Shown here in pieces: positions 44,568 to 53,860 of a DNA stretch of 64,000 nt. Source of the DNA: Legionella moravica DSM 19234 (lineage in GTDB: Bacteria > Pseudomonadota > Gammaproteobacteria > Legionellales > Legionellaceae). Location: positions 241,667-305,666 of the forward strand of contig NZ_KE383999.1 of assembly GCF_000423305.1 (NCBI RefSeq). The letters run 5' to 3'. How positions within the stretch are numbered: position 1 is the first letter of the stretch; the number at the start of each line of letters is the position of its first letter. Under the pieces are notes generated by a model that was given only the letters and a program-made list of their open reading frames with translations, made no database searches and had not been told where the DNA came from. Both the position numbers and the translations under genes were made by a program.

Positions 44568-47231
44568 CTAATGGGTAACTGGATCTAATTTATCTGGATT
44601 AATAGAGTAACGCTTAATCGCATCCGCAACTTTAGACTTATCTATCGCTCCTTCGGCAACCAAGGCATTTAAAGCTGCCAGAACAATAAATTTAGCATCT
44701 ACTTCAAAGAAATGCCGTAATCGTTCACGCGTGTCACTTCTTCCATAGCCGTCTGTGCCTAAGGTAACGTATCGATTAGGTACATAGGGTCGGATCTGAT
44801 CGGCATAGATGCGCATATAATCTGTCGCTGCAATAACTGGTCCTTTGCGATCCTTAAGCTGGGAAGCTACATACGATTCTTGAGGTGTAGATTCAGGATG
44901 CATTGCATTATGACGCTCTTTGGCCAAACCATCACGACGCAATTCATTAAAGCTTGTTACGCTCCAAATATCTGAAGTAATCGAGTAATCATTTTCAAGC
45001 AGTTCAGCAGCTTTAATCACTTCACGTAGAATGGTGCCTGAGCCCATTAATTGGACATGATTTTTAGCGTTCTTTTTGCTTTCTTTAAATACATACATGC
45101 CTCGAATGATCCCTTCCTCGACCCCTTTTGGCATATCGGGTTGAACGTAGTTTTCATTCATTACAGAGATGTAGTAAAACACATTATCCGCTTTTTCATA
45201 CATTCGGTGTAAACCATTCTGAATAATCACAGCAAGCTCATAAGCAAATGTTGGGTCGTAGGAAACGCAATTGGGAATGGTAGAAGCATAAAGATGACTA
45301 TGCCCATCCTGATGTTGTAGCCCTTCACCAGCCAAAGTAGTTCGACCGGCTGTTCCACCAAGTAAAAATCCTCTTGCCTGGATATCGCCCGCAGCCCATG
45401 CTAAATCGCCAATCCGTTGGAAACCGAACATGGAATAATAGATATAGAACGGTATCATCGTGAGTTTATTGGAGCTGTATGAAGTCGCTGCAGCAATCCA
45501 TGAACAGAATGCTCCAGCCTCATTGATGCCCTCTTCCAGAATCTGACCATCACGTGCTTCTTTGTAATACATAACCTGCTCATGATCAACAGGAGTATAC
45601 AGTTGACCAACAGGAGAATAAATTCCAATTTGGCGGAATAACCCTTCCATACCAAAGGTTCTGCACTCATCAGGAATAATGGGAACAATTCTTGAACTCA
45701 ACTCTTTGTTTTTCAGCAGAATAGAAAGAATACGTACAAAAGCCATTGTTGTTGATATTTCTCTATCACCCAAGCCATGAGTTACTGAGGCAAAGTCTTC
45801 TAAAGGAGGAATCGGTAACACCGGTACCTCATTAGATCGATGAGGTAAATAACCACCTAAAGCCTCTCGTTGTTTTTTAATGTATTGGATTTCAGGGCTA
45901 TCGTCATCAGGTCTGTAAAATGGAATTTCTGCGATTTTATCGTCACTAATGGGTATACTGAAACGATCTCTGAATGCCTTTAATTGTTCTAAAGTCATTT
46001 TCTTTTGCTGGTGTGTAATATTGAGACCTTCTCCAGCAGCTCCCATTCCATAACCTTTAATAGTTTTAGCAAGAATTACTGTTGGGGTGCCTTTATACTC
46101 AACTGCCTGAGCGTAAGCAGCATAAACTTTTTGAGGATCGTGACCACCACGATTGAGGCGCCATATCTCCTCATCACTCAGATTTTCAACCATTTTCTTT
46201 AATTCGGGATATTGATTAAAAAAATGTTGTCTGACGTACGAGCCGTCATTTGCTTTGTAGGCTTGATAGTCACCATCAAGACACTCTTCCATCCTTTTTT
46301 GCATCCAGCCTTCTTTATCTCGGGCAAAAAGCGGATCCCAACGCCCTCCCCAAATTACTTTAATCACATTCCAACCGGCGCCTCGGAACAACCCTTCCAA
46401 TTCCTGTATAATTTTTCCATTACCGCGCACAGGACCATCCAAGCGTTGTAAGTTGCAATTGACCACAAAAATAAGATTATCCAGTTTCTCTCTGGCGGCA
46501 ATACTTAGAGCTCCTACTGATTCTGGCTCATCCATTTCACCATCGCCAAGAAATGCCCAAACTTTACGGCCCTCTGCTTTAATTAATCCTCTGTTTTCAA
46601 GGTATTTTAGAAAACGAGCTTGATAAATAGCCTGTAAGGGGCCTAATCCCATGGAAACAGTTGGGAACTGCCAGAAATCATGCATAAGCCAAGGATGCGG
46701 GTAAGAGGATAACCCATCCACTTCTACCTCTTGTCTGAATTTTTGCAGTTTGGATTCTGACAGGCGACCTTCAAGAAAAGCGCGAGCGTAGATTCCAGGC
46801 GAAGAATGGCCTTGAATATAAAGCAAGTCACCACCATTGTTTCCATTTGGTCCTTTAAAGAAATAGTTGAATCCTGTTTCATATAAAGTTGAAGAGGAGG
46901 CATAGGATGCGATGTGTCCCCCTAATTCAGGAGCATATTTTCCAGCCCGTAGAACCATTGCGACAGCATTCCAGCGTAACAAGGCATTGATACGCTTACC
47001 AAGTCCTTCATCAGGAGGCATTTGCTTCTCCTCATGAGGTTTAATCGTATTTCTGTAAGGAGTATTAATAGAACTAGTTAGTTTCACCCCTTCTGCATTT
47101 GCTTTATTTAAAAGCTGTTGTAAAAGAAATGCAGCACGCTCGTTACCATCATTGGCAAAAACAGCTTGCAGGGCATCCAGCCATTCACGTGTCTCAATTG
47201 GATCCAAATCAAAATTAGTTTCATTTGCCAT
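44568..47231 (-). CDS. aceE: Pyruvate dehydrogenase E1, homodimeric
   Basis: An 887-residue thiamine-diphosphate enzyme that decarboxylates pyruvate and acetylates the lipoyl groups of AceF. The ThDP motif runs from GDGEMDEPES to NCNLQRLDGPVRGNGK. Other AceE landmarks are GFNYFFKGPNGNNGGDLLYIQ at the N-terminal side (with residues such as GHSSPGIYARAFLEGRL) and EGLQHQDGHSHL in the middle. The length matches the family. It heads the aceE-aceF-lpd operon; no pdhR-type regulator lies upstream. The next upstream gene is a Cys-rich lipoprotein on the same strand. Confidence 0.97.
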   Translation of the reverse strand: MANETNFDLDPIETREWLDALQAVFANDGNERAAFLLQQLLNKANAEGVKLTSSINTPYRNTIKPHEEKQMPPDEGLGKRINALLRWNAVAMVLRAGKYAPELGGHIASYASSSTLYETGFNYFFKGPNGNNGGDLLYIQGHSSPGIYARAFLEGRLSESKLQKFRQEVEVDGLSSYPHPWLMHDFWQFPTVSMGLGPLQAIYQARFLKYLENRGLIKAEGRKVWAFLGDGEMDEPESVGALSIAAREKLDNLIFVVNCNLQRLDGPVRGNGKIIQELEGLFRGAGWNVIKVIWGGRWDPLFARDKEGWMQKRMEECLDGDYQAYKANDGSYVRQHFFNQYPELKKMVENLSDEEIWRLNRGGHDPQKVYAAYAQAVEYKGTPTVILAKTIKGYGMGAAGEGLNITHQQKKMTLEQLKAFRDRFSIPISDDKIAEIPFYRPDDDSPEIQYIKKQREALGGYLPHRSNEVPVLPIPPLEDFASVTHGLGDREISTTMAFVRILSILLKNKELSSRIVPIIPDECRTFGMEGLFRQIGIYSPVGQLYTPVDHEQVMYYKEARDGQILEEGINEAGAFCSWIAAATSYSSNKLTMIPFYIYYSMFGFQRIGDLAWAAGDIQARGFLLGGTAGRTTLAGEGLQHQDGHSHLYASTIPNCVSYDPTFAYELAVIIQNGLHRMYEKADNVFYYISVMNENYVQPDMPKGVEEGIIRGMYVFKESKKNAKNHVQLMGSGTILREVIKAAELLENDYSITSDIWSVTSFNELRRDGLAKERHNAMHPESTPQESYVASQLKDRKGPVIAATDYMRIYADQIRPYVPNRYVTLGTDGYGRSDTRERLRHFFEVDAKFIVLAALNALVAEGAIDKSKVADAIKRYSINPDKLDPVTH

Positions 47232-47257
47232 GAAAAAGTTCCCCGACTTTCAAAATT

Positions 47258-47647
47258 TTATGTACAGTATGGTACAGCTTGTAAGCGCTTTTGTATTACA
47301 CCAGTGCAATTTTGTTTGCAGGTTAAAAGATCTGATGTACAGTTACACGTTACTTTGCGGCATTGTAGTGGATCACGGTAAGAATTCAACCCACGTGACA
47401 CATAACCCCCTTGAACTTGTTTGTCATGCACGTATTGACGGTAATTTTTTTCAGCCTCTTCAGAGGCAACCAGTGAACATCTTGGGCAATTATTGGAACA
47501 TTGCTGTTTGCATGAATCGAACCGTTGCTCGCACAATTGCATGCATTGGGCTATTTCTTTGGACTTGACCATGCCTGGCTGTTGCGTAGCACAACCCGAT
47601 AGCACTAAAAGCAAAGCGCAACAGATTAAACGAATAAAGTAACTCAT
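47258..47647 (-). CDS. Cysteine-rich lipoprotein
   Basis: A 129-residue lipoprotein: signal sequence with lipobox LSGC (16-19), then about a dozen further Cys in pairs (CMQLCEQRFDSCKQQCSNNC, CRKVTCNCTSDLLTC, CKQNC). The C-x3-C and C-x6-C spacing suggests disulfide-bonded helical hairpins in the periplasm. I know no named family. It lies 27 nt upstream of aceE on the same strand but an operon link is uncertain. Confidence 0.7.
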   Translation of the reverse strand: MSYFIRLICCALLLVLSGCATQQPGMVKSKEIAQCMQLCEQRFDSCKQQCSNNCPRCSLVASEEAEKNYRQYVHDKQVQGGYVSRGLNSYRDPLQCRKVTCNCTSDLLTCKQNCTGVIQKRLQAVPYCT

Positions 47648-47684
47648 AGATTAGTCCTACAATAAGTTATGGGGTATTACAATA

Positions 47685-48437
47685 CTAGAGCCAAGCAACC
47701 AATGTAAATAAAGCAATAAACACCACGAATACTATTGTGGCATGCTCAACAAGTGCTTCAGCATTGGGTATCGGTATCTTATCAGATTCATTTACTCTTA
47801 CTGCTTGCAAGCCGCATTCACTTAATAATCGATAGTTAGAATCCGGGCTATTAAGAACATATTGAAGAAAAGTAGCAAATCCGCGTTGAAAATTACCCAC
47901 TAATAAAAACAATAAAGCGGTAATACGGGCTGGTACCCACTCAAGGATCTCAGTGACTTGTTTTGCTTGTTGACTTACCTCATTATAATTTTTGCACAAG
48001 GTGAATAATCTGTAGATTAAAACAACAATTGGCCCGGCAAGTATATACCAGAAAATAACGGCAAAAAGTTGGCTGTTTACCAAAGCAAAATAATCTCCTA
48101 CGGACTCACTATCCTCAGTTTTAGAGTCAGATTCTGTAAGTGGATAAAATGCATTCTGGGGGCCTAAACAATAGAAAAAAATTAATGTGCTGAGCAATAA
48201 TCCTGTAAAACCAAAAAACAGATTATGGAACACTAGGTATATAATTGATGTGAGCAAAGTGATCGGCAATATTATAGCCGCTAAATAAACCCAAGGATTG
48301 TCACTATGAATGCGCTTCTCAATGGCATTGGTAATCATTAAAAAATAATCACCAAACCATGAAAATCGTTGATATGAAAGCGAATGGATCAAAAAACGTT
48401 CACTAAGCAAGCACAATACAACTACCAATAATTTCAT
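47685..48437 (-). CDS. ampE: AmpE-like inner-membrane protein
   Basis: A 250-residue protein from the ATG at 48437, which has AAGGA 8-10 nt upstream. The start MKLLVVVLCLLSERF, the FSWFGDYF segment and about four membrane helices match the CobD/AmpE superfamily. It also carries ILAGPIVVLIYRLF and EWVPARITALLFLLVGNF, the usual AmpE core. In enterobacteria AmpE is linked to AmpD and beta-lactamase signalling, but its biochemical role is unclear. The antiporter gene ends only 4 nt before this start, so the two are cotranscribed. Confidence 0.85.
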   Translation of the reverse strand: MKLLVVVLCLLSERFLIHSLSYQRFSWFGDYFLMITNAIEKRIHSDNPWVYLAAIILPITLLTSIIYLVFHNLFFGFTGLLLSTLIFFYCLGPQNAFYPLTESDSKTEDSESVGDYFALVNSQLFAVIFWYILAGPIVVLIYRLFTLCKNYNEVSQQAKQVTEILEWVPARITALLFLLVGNFQRGFATFLQYVLNSPDSNYRLLSECGLQAVRVNESDKIPIPNAEALVEHATIVFVVFIALFTLVAWL

Positions 48438-48441
48438 AATA

Positions 48442-49614
48442 TTAATCCTTACGCATTTTATCTGATAGGGCAATCGGTGTGGGGTATTTCAATACTACAA
48501 GGTACGATGACACTATAAAGGTTAATATAGTTGTGGCCTGAATCAGATTGGAAGCAACATCCGAGATGAGTTTCGTACTAAGGGCAATGCTTGCAACCAG
48601 CAATGAAAACTCACTGGCCTGTCCAAGTCGAAACCCTACTTCTTTGGCAACTTGCTTTTTCTCGCCAGCTCTAAATAGCAGAATATAAAATAATAAAGGT
48701 TTAACAATTAGTATCAGTCCTGCAAGAATAACCGCCGGAATAACTACCTGTGCGGCATAACTGAAATTGAACGTGGCGCCAATGGTAAAGAAAAACATCA
48801 CCAGGAAAAAATCCCTTAATGGTTTTAAGCTTTCTGCAATAAACAAAGAAATAGGGCTAGCTGCTAGAGCAACACCTGCTACAAATGCGCCTATGTCTTC
48901 AGAAAGTCCTAATTTTTGTGCTAAAAATGACAATCCAAGACACCAGCCAATAGAAAGTAAAAATACATACTCCTGTGTTCTATCAAAGCGCGCGAGCAAT
49001 TTAATCAATATATAGCGCTCAAAAGCAAAAGCAAACAAACACAGAGCAGGAAGTGCAATCAAGACCAGCACCAAGTCATCTAATGATAATCCACCACCCT
49101 GGTGTGCTCCATTAATCAAGATTAAGATGATAATCGCAATGACGTCCTGCATTAGCAGAACACTGATCATGACTTCACCAGTATGTTGATGATGCAAGAT
49201 AGTAGTTGGCAGCAATTTTAAGCCTATGATAGTACTTGAAAACATCATTGATGCTCCAAGAACCCATGATTCGGTAACAGTGAGTCCAAACCACCGACCT
49301 ATTCCGTAAGCTATTCCGGCAAAGAGAACAGAGCTTACTATCGCGATCCACGTCACCTTTTTTAACATGTGAACCAGATTTTGTGGCTGTAGATGAAGAC
49401 CTAGTAAAAACAGCAAGAATACAATTCCAATATCACCGATTTGTTGAATGGTCGTCACATCGGGTACCAACTTTAAACCCCAGGGACCGAAGGCAGCACC
49501 TAAAAGGATATAAGCAACCAGCAGCGATTGTCTGGTGTAGAGGACCAGTGTGGAAAAGAATGCAGCCCCAGCAAATATTAAAAATATTGTATAAAATACA
49601 GAGCCATCATGCAT
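48442..49614 (-). CDS. CPA2-family cation/proton antiporter lacking a regulatory domain
   Basis: A 390-residue membrane protein with about twelve hydrophobic segments of the Kef/CPA2 type. GDIGIVFLLFLLGLHLQP (about 58-75) and LSEDIGAFVAGVALA (about 233-247) are the usual landmarks. KefB/KefC proteins of 550-650 residues end in a RCK/TrkA-N nucleotide-binding domain; here the chain stops right after the last helix. So gating by nucleotides or glutathione adducts is unlikely unless a separate subunit exists. It precedes ampE in an operon. Confidence 0.85.
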   Translation of the reverse strand: MHDGSVFYTIFLIFAGAAFFSTLVLYTRQSLLVAYILLGAAFGPWGLKLVPDVTTIQQIGDIGIVFLLFLLGLHLQPQNLVHMLKKVTWIAIVSSVLFAGIAYGIGRWFGLTVTESWVLGASMMFSSTIIGLKLLPTTILHHQHTGEVMISVLLMQDVIAIIILILINGAHQGGGLSLDDLVLVLIALPALCLFAFAFERYILIKLLARFDRTQEYVFLLSIGWCLGLSFLAQKLGLSEDIGAFVAGVALAASPISLFIAESLKPLRDFFLVMFFFTIGATFNFSYAAQVVIPAVILAGLILIVKPLLFYILLFRAGEKKQVAKEVGFRLGQASEFSLLVASIALSTKLISDVASNLIQATTILTFIVSSYLVVLKYPTPIALSDKMRKD

Positions 49615-49848
49615 TGGTAGTGTGCCTCATAAGTAAATTGAATAGTGAAAATCATCCCTTTTTTGCAATTTTATCCATTAATCCATGAATTAGCTATTAA
49701 TTCTTCAATTTCGTAACTTAATTTAATGTCAAAATTAAGTATATACCGTTAATCAGTTTTTTCATGAGAGTTTTAGCTAATAGATTTATTAGTCTGTAAC
49801 ACGCTAATTTGTTCAAACTGTATGAAGCACCTCCCTATGAATTCTCAG

Positions 49849-49873
49849 GATCCGGATTTTAAACCCCGGATCC
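49849..49873 (-). terminator. Hairpin after rlpA
   Basis: GGATCCGG and CCGGATCC form an 8-bp perfect stem around a 9-nt loop, 9 nt past the rlpA stop. The minus strand continues with AAAATCC inside the loop only, so it is a candidate without a T tract. The rest of 49615-49848 shows no gene. Confidence 0.45.
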
Positions 49874-49881
49874 CGGAAGGA

Positions 49882-50721
49882 CTAGATAAGAACAGAAAAA
49901 GAACCAGTTACACCATTTTGGGCTAACATCTTTTTAAGGTTATCCGACATAGTTTTATTACCAAATGGCCCAACTCGGACAACATAATGTTGTTGGTAGT
50001 GCTCAATAAATACAGGGGATGGCGTAATATGAACCAATTTTTCTTTTAATCGTTTTGCAAGAATTTCCGATGAAAATGCACCTGCTTGTAGATAATAATG
50101 CGCAACACCAGAAGGTCCTTTCAACGTTTCAATTTCGACATTTGCAGTACCTTTGGGAAAAACGCCCAGCTTTAAGGCTGCTGCATAAGATAAATCAATG
50201 ACTCGATCTGCATGAAAAGGTCCACGATCATTCACTTTAACCACAGCGACACGGCCATTGTCCAGATTTTTAACTTTAACATAAGTAGGTAAAGGCAAGG
50301 TTTTATGTGCTGCTGTCATCACATACATATCATAGGGTTCACCACTTGAAGTGCGTTGTTTGTGGAATTTAGTACCGTACCAGGATGCAACGCCTCGTGT
50401 TTTATATCCGCTAGAACTTTGCATCACTTTATACGCCTTACCATCTACGTAATACTCCGAGGGGTTGCCATAGCGGCTTAGAGGTTCACTGGCAGGAACC
50501 GGCTCTTTAAAACTAACATTTTGTTGCTTTTCAGGAGCTCCATCCTGTTTTATGGTATATCGATTATTTTTGTTTTTATATCGATCGTAAACGGAATTTT
50601 GCTGATACTGACGAGGATTGTTTACTTTTTGTTTTACGGAATTTGTCGATGATGAATCTGGTGAATTGGTCGTTTGGCAACTTGAAAGTAAAACAGTTAA
50701 AACTAAAAGTATTTTTCGCAT
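49882..50721 (-). CDS. rlpA: RlpA-type lipoprotein with SPOR domain
   Basis: A 279-residue outer-membrane lipoprotein (lipobox LSSC at about 12-15). After a Ser/Asn/Gln-rich linker comes the double-psi beta-barrel: GVASWYGTKFHKQRTSSGE, LPLPTYVKVKNLDNGR and VKVNDRGPFHADRVIDLSYAAA, the catalytic region of RlpA lytic transglycosylases that cut glycan strands lacking stem peptides. The C-terminal 75 residues (HYYLQAGAFSSEILAKRL...VRVGPF) are a SPOR domain that binds such naked glycan at the septum. It is divergent from dacA, and both act on peptidoglycan. Confidence 0.92.
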   Translation of the reverse strand: MRKILLVLTVLLSSCQTTNSPDSSSTNSVKQKVNNPRQYQQNSVYDRYKNKNNRYTIKQDGAPEKQQNVSFKEPVPASEPLSRYGNPSEYYVDGKAYKVMQSSSGYKTRGVASWYGTKFHKQRTSSGEPYDMYVMTAAHKTLPLPTYVKVKNLDNGRVAVVKVNDRGPFHADRVIDLSYAAALKLGVFPKGTANVEIETLKGPSGVAHYYLQAGAFSSEILAKRLKEKLVHITPSPVFIEHYQQHYVVRVGPFGNKTMSDNLKKMLAQNGVTGSFSVLI

Positions 50722-50915
50722 TTTTTTTCTTTATTATTAATATTTATTTCCTTGTAATATACCTAAATTTATTGAATTTTCGTAGTTTTGTAATCAATTA
50801 AATGGAATTTGAGACTTTCGCAGAAAATAATATCAATATTTTCATTATGCTATTTGGAGGCGCGCAAAAGGCTGTGTTAAGATATCGGCATTTTGCAACT
50901 ACATCAGGTAACAAC

Positions 50916-52136
50916 ATGACTAAAGCCACGTCTTTTTTATTGACGACTCTCTTTTTTATTACATTATTTGTCCAATCCAGCAATTCAGCAGCTGAAGACT
51001 CTTTACCCACTGATTTGGCGAAGCCCACCCCTAACTTAACAAATAAACCAATGGTCACACCTGCAGCTCCGGTGCTCAACGCGAAAGCGTACATTCTTAT
51101 CGATGTGAATAGTGGAAAAATAATTGCTGAAAAAAATAGTGAAGAACGTTTACCTCCAGCAAGTCTGACCAAAATGATGACATTATATGTTGTCTCTAAT
51201 GCACTGCATCATGGACAGATACATTTAAATGACAGCGTTCGAGTAAGCCGTGAAGCATGGAAAATTGGTGGTTCGCGCATGTTCATTAAAGAAGGCCAAC
51301 AGGTTTCAGTCGAGGAATTATTGAAAGGAATAATTGTCGATTCAGGGAATGATGCCTGCGTCGCGATGGCAGAACATTTGGGCGGAACTGAAGGTGCATT
51401 TACGGAAATAATGAATCAGCAGGCTCAAAATTTGGGAATGAAAAACAGTCATTTTACTGACAGTACCGGCCTTCCCGATCCAAACCTTTATACTACAGCA
51501 AAAGATTTGGCAATTCTGGGTCGTGCATTAATCACCGATTTTCCTCAATATTACGGATGGTACAAACAAAAATGGTTTACTTACAATGGAATCCGCCAAC
51601 CCAATAGAAATCGTTTGTTATGGAGAGACAACCAGGTTGATGGAATAAAAACCGGTCATACTAACGAAGCTGGATTTTGCCTCGTTTCATCTGCAAAACG
51701 GGATAACATGCGCCTGTTGGCGGTAGTACTTGGTGAACCCAATGATTCGTCCCGTGCTGATGACAGTGAAAAGTTACTCAATTATGGATTTAGATTTTTT
51801 GAAACCCATCAACTCTATAAATCTGGCCAATCTTTAACAGAACTTCCTCTCTATAAAGGTTCTGTAGACAAGGTTACTGTCGGTTTGACTGATGATCAAT
51901 TTATTACAATACCCGCTGGTCAATATCAAAGATTGACTATTTCGACCAAAATACCATCCTATCTGCAAGCACCTGTTAAAAAGGGCGATAAAGTGGGTGA
52001 TTTAGTGGTTCAGTTTGATAATAATATCATCTCAACTCGTCCTCTTTATGCACTTCAAACTGTAGAAGCAGGCGGTTTTTATACGCGCACAAAGGATTCC
52101 ATTCGCTTGGCCTTCAAACGATGGTTTGGTTCTTAG
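50916..52136 (+). CDS. dacA: D-alanyl-D-alanine carboxypeptidase, PBP5/6 type
   Basis: A 406-residue penicillin-binding protein starting at the ATG at 50916 (AGGT upstream, and a signal peptide TKATSFLLTTLFFITLFVQS begins here); an upstream in-frame ATG at 50802 would bury the signal. Catalytic motifs are SLTK, SGN and KTG (GIKTGHTNEAG). The PBP5 C-terminal beta domain follows (KGDKVGDLVVQFD), and the final residues form an amphipathic membrane anchor (RTKDSIRLAFKRWFGS). It trims the terminal D-Ala of peptidoglycan stem peptides. It is followed after 12 nt by the D-amino acid transaminase gene. Confidence 0.93.
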   Translation: MTKATSFLLTTLFFITLFVQSSNSAAEDSLPTDLAKPTPNLTNKPMVTPAAPVLNAKAYILIDVNSGKIIAEKNSEERLPPASLTKMMTLYVVSNALHHGQIHLNDSVRVSREAWKIGGSRMFIKEGQQVSVEELLKGIIVDSGNDACVAMAEHLGGTEGAFTEIMNQQAQNLGMKNSHFTDSTGLPDPNLYTTAKDLAILGRALITDFPQYYGWYKQKWFTYNGIRQPNRNRLLWRDNQVDGIKTGHTNEAGFCLVSSAKRDNMRLLAVVLGEPNDSSRADDSEKLLNYGFRFFETHQLYKSGQSLTELPLYKGSVDKVTVGLTDDQFITIPAGQYQRLTISTKIPSYLQAPVKKGDKVGDLVVQFDNNIISTRPLYALQTVEAGGFYTRTKDSIRLAFKRWFGS

Positions 52137-52148
52137 GATTTTCGAAAG

Positions 52149-52985
52149 ATGAACATCGCTTATGTTAACGGAGAATACTGCCCAATTTCCGAAGCCAAAA
52201 TATCAATCTTTGATCGAGGTTTTCTATTTGGCGATGGGGTATATGAAGTTTTGCCCGTTTATCATGGCCAACCGTATTTCGTAGCACAACATATAAAGCG
52301 TCTCAATTCTAATATACAAAAAATTAAAATTGAGATGCCTGATTTTGATTGGATTAAATTAATAGACGATCTTATTACCGCAAATAATGGTGGTGATTTA
52401 CAAATATACATTCAGGTCACTCGAGGTAATCAAGGTGCTCGCAAACACGATATCCCCTCTGAAATTAAACCGTCCGTTATTGCCTTTACACTTCATACCC
52501 CCTATCCAACGCAGCAGGAAAAAGAACGAGGGCTCAGTGCAAAATTGTTAGAGGACATACGATGGAATCGCTGCGATATAAAGACAACCTCCCTGCTCGC
52601 CAATATTTTACTGAACGATGAGGCTGTTTCATCTGGTTTTCACACGTCAATTCTTGCACGTGATGGACTGGTTACTGAAGGAAGCACTTCAAATGTTTTT
52701 ATTGTTACTCAAGATAACGTGATCAAAACACCAAAATTAACTCACTACTGCTTACCGGGAGTAACCCGCCAAGTAGCCATAGACTTAATCAATCAGTTAA
52801 ATTTGAATTTTATTGAAGATAACATAAAAGTTTCTGAACTATTTGATGCAAAGGAGCTTTGGATTAGTAGTACGACAAAAGAATTGTTTCCTATAACCAA
52901 ACTTGAAAAATCCTTAATTAATCAAGGAAATATTGGTCATAATTGGCGTATACTAAATGAATCATTTCAGCAATTAATAAATTAA
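52149..52985 (+). CDS. dat: D-amino acid aminotransferase
   Basis: A 278-residue fold-type IV PLP enzyme. The Schiff-base lysine is in RCDIKTTSLLANIL; DGLVTEGSTSNVF and CLPGVTRQ bind the cofactor phosphate. DRGFLFGDGVYEVLPVY near the N-terminus is typical of the D-alanine transaminase branch. It interconverts D-alanine and D-glutamate with their keto acids, feeding peptidoglycan synthesis, which fits its place behind dacA. Branched-chain aminotransferase is the alternative, but the length and N-terminus favour Dat. Confidence 0.88.
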   Translation: MNIAYVNGEYCPISEAKISIFDRGFLFGDGVYEVLPVYHGQPYFVAQHIKRLNSNIQKIKIEMPDFDWIKLIDDLITANNGGDLQIYIQVTRGNQGARKHDIPSEIKPSVIAFTLHTPYPTQQEKERGLSAKLLEDIRWNRCDIKTTSLLANILLNDEAVSSGFHTSILARDGLVTEGSTSNVFIVTQDNVIKTPKLTHYCLPGVTRQVAIDLINQLNLNFIEDNIKVSELFDAKELWISSTTKELFPITKLEKSLINQGNIGHNWRILNESFQQLIN

Positions 52986-52988
52986 ACT

Positions 52989-53252
52989 ATGACTAAAAAA
53001 TCAATTATAGAATTTCCATGTGATTTCCCTGTTAAAATCATCGGCATTAATTCAGATGTTTTTCTTGAAGAAATAAGAATAATAGTGAATCAACACTTTC
53101 CCGATTTTAATCATGATAATTTAACTCATAAATTAAGTGAAAAAAGCAGTTATTTGGCTATTACTGTAACAGTATGCGCCATAAATCAGGAGATGCTTGA
53201 TTCATTTTATCAGGATCTCACCAAACACCCTGACGTGAAAATGGTTTTATGA
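52989..53252 (+). CDS. ybeD: YbeD/DUF493 family protein
   Basis: An 87-residue ACT-like protein with the family start [13 protein letters not shown] and the C-terminal [15 protein letters not shown]. YbeD sits between dacA and lipB in many gamma-proteobacteria, and the same order (dacA, dat, ybeD, lipB) is seen here. Its role is not established; it has been linked to lipoate metabolism only by position. It overlaps lipB by 4 nt, so translation is coupled. Confidence 0.9.
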   Translation: MTKKSIIEFPCDFPVKIIGINSDVFLEEIRIIVNQHFPDFNHDNLTHKLSEKSSYLAITVTVCAINQEMLDSFYQDLTKHPDVKMVL

Positions 53253-53854
53253 TGGACATTCACCATTTAGGAATACAAGAATACGATGATGTATGGCATC
53301 GAATGAAAGAGTTCACTAGCAATAGAAATGAACACAGTAATGATGAACTCTGGTTATTAGAACACTATCCAGTATATACCCAGGGACAGGCGGGCAAGCC
53401 AGAACACATACTTAATGCTAATGCGATTAAAATTGTACAATCGGATCGTGGCGGTCAGGTCACGTATCATGGCCCAGGCCAACTTGTTGCTTATGTTTTA
53501 ATGGATATTCGAAGGCGAAATCTGGGAATAAGAACTCTGGTCTGTCAATTAGAACAGGTTCTAATCACCACATTGGCTCACTATTCGATTGAGGCCAATA
53601 CTCGATGTGGCGCGCCTGGCGTCTATGTAGCAGATAAAAAAATAGCCTCAATTGGCTTAAGAGTCAAAAACGGTTGCACATATCATGGAATTGCTTTAAA
53701 CATTGATATGGATTTAAAACCATTTTCAGGCATTAATCCTTGTGGGTATGCCAAAATGGAAATGACGCAAATGAGTTATTTTATACCGGATATTCGTCTG
53801 GAAGAGGTAAGTCAGCGTTTTGAACAAAGTTTCCTTAATCAATTTTGCCAATGA
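53249..53854 (+). CDS. lipB: Octanoyl-ACP:protein octanoyltransferase LipB
   Basis: A 201-residue enzyme that moves octanoate from acyl carrier protein to lipoyl domains, the first step of lipoate synthesis. It has the family signature [16 protein letters not shown], the catalytic lysine in [11 protein letters not shown] and the catalytic Cys in [15 protein letters not shown]. Its targets here include the two lipoyl domains of AceF. It starts at ATG 53249 (or 53252), overlapping the ybeD stop. LipA is not in the window. Confidence 0.95.
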   Translation: MMDIHHLGIQEYDDVWHRMKEFTSNRNEHSNDELWLLEHYPVYTQGQAGKPEHILNANAIKIVQSDRGGQVTYHGPGQLVAYVLMDIRRRNLGIRTLVCQLEQVLITTLAHYSIEANTRCGAPGVYVADKKIASIGLRVKNGCTYHGIALNIDMDLKPFSGINPCGYAKMEMTQMSYFIPDIRLEEVSQRFEQSFLNQFCQ

Positions 53855-53860
53855 GATACT

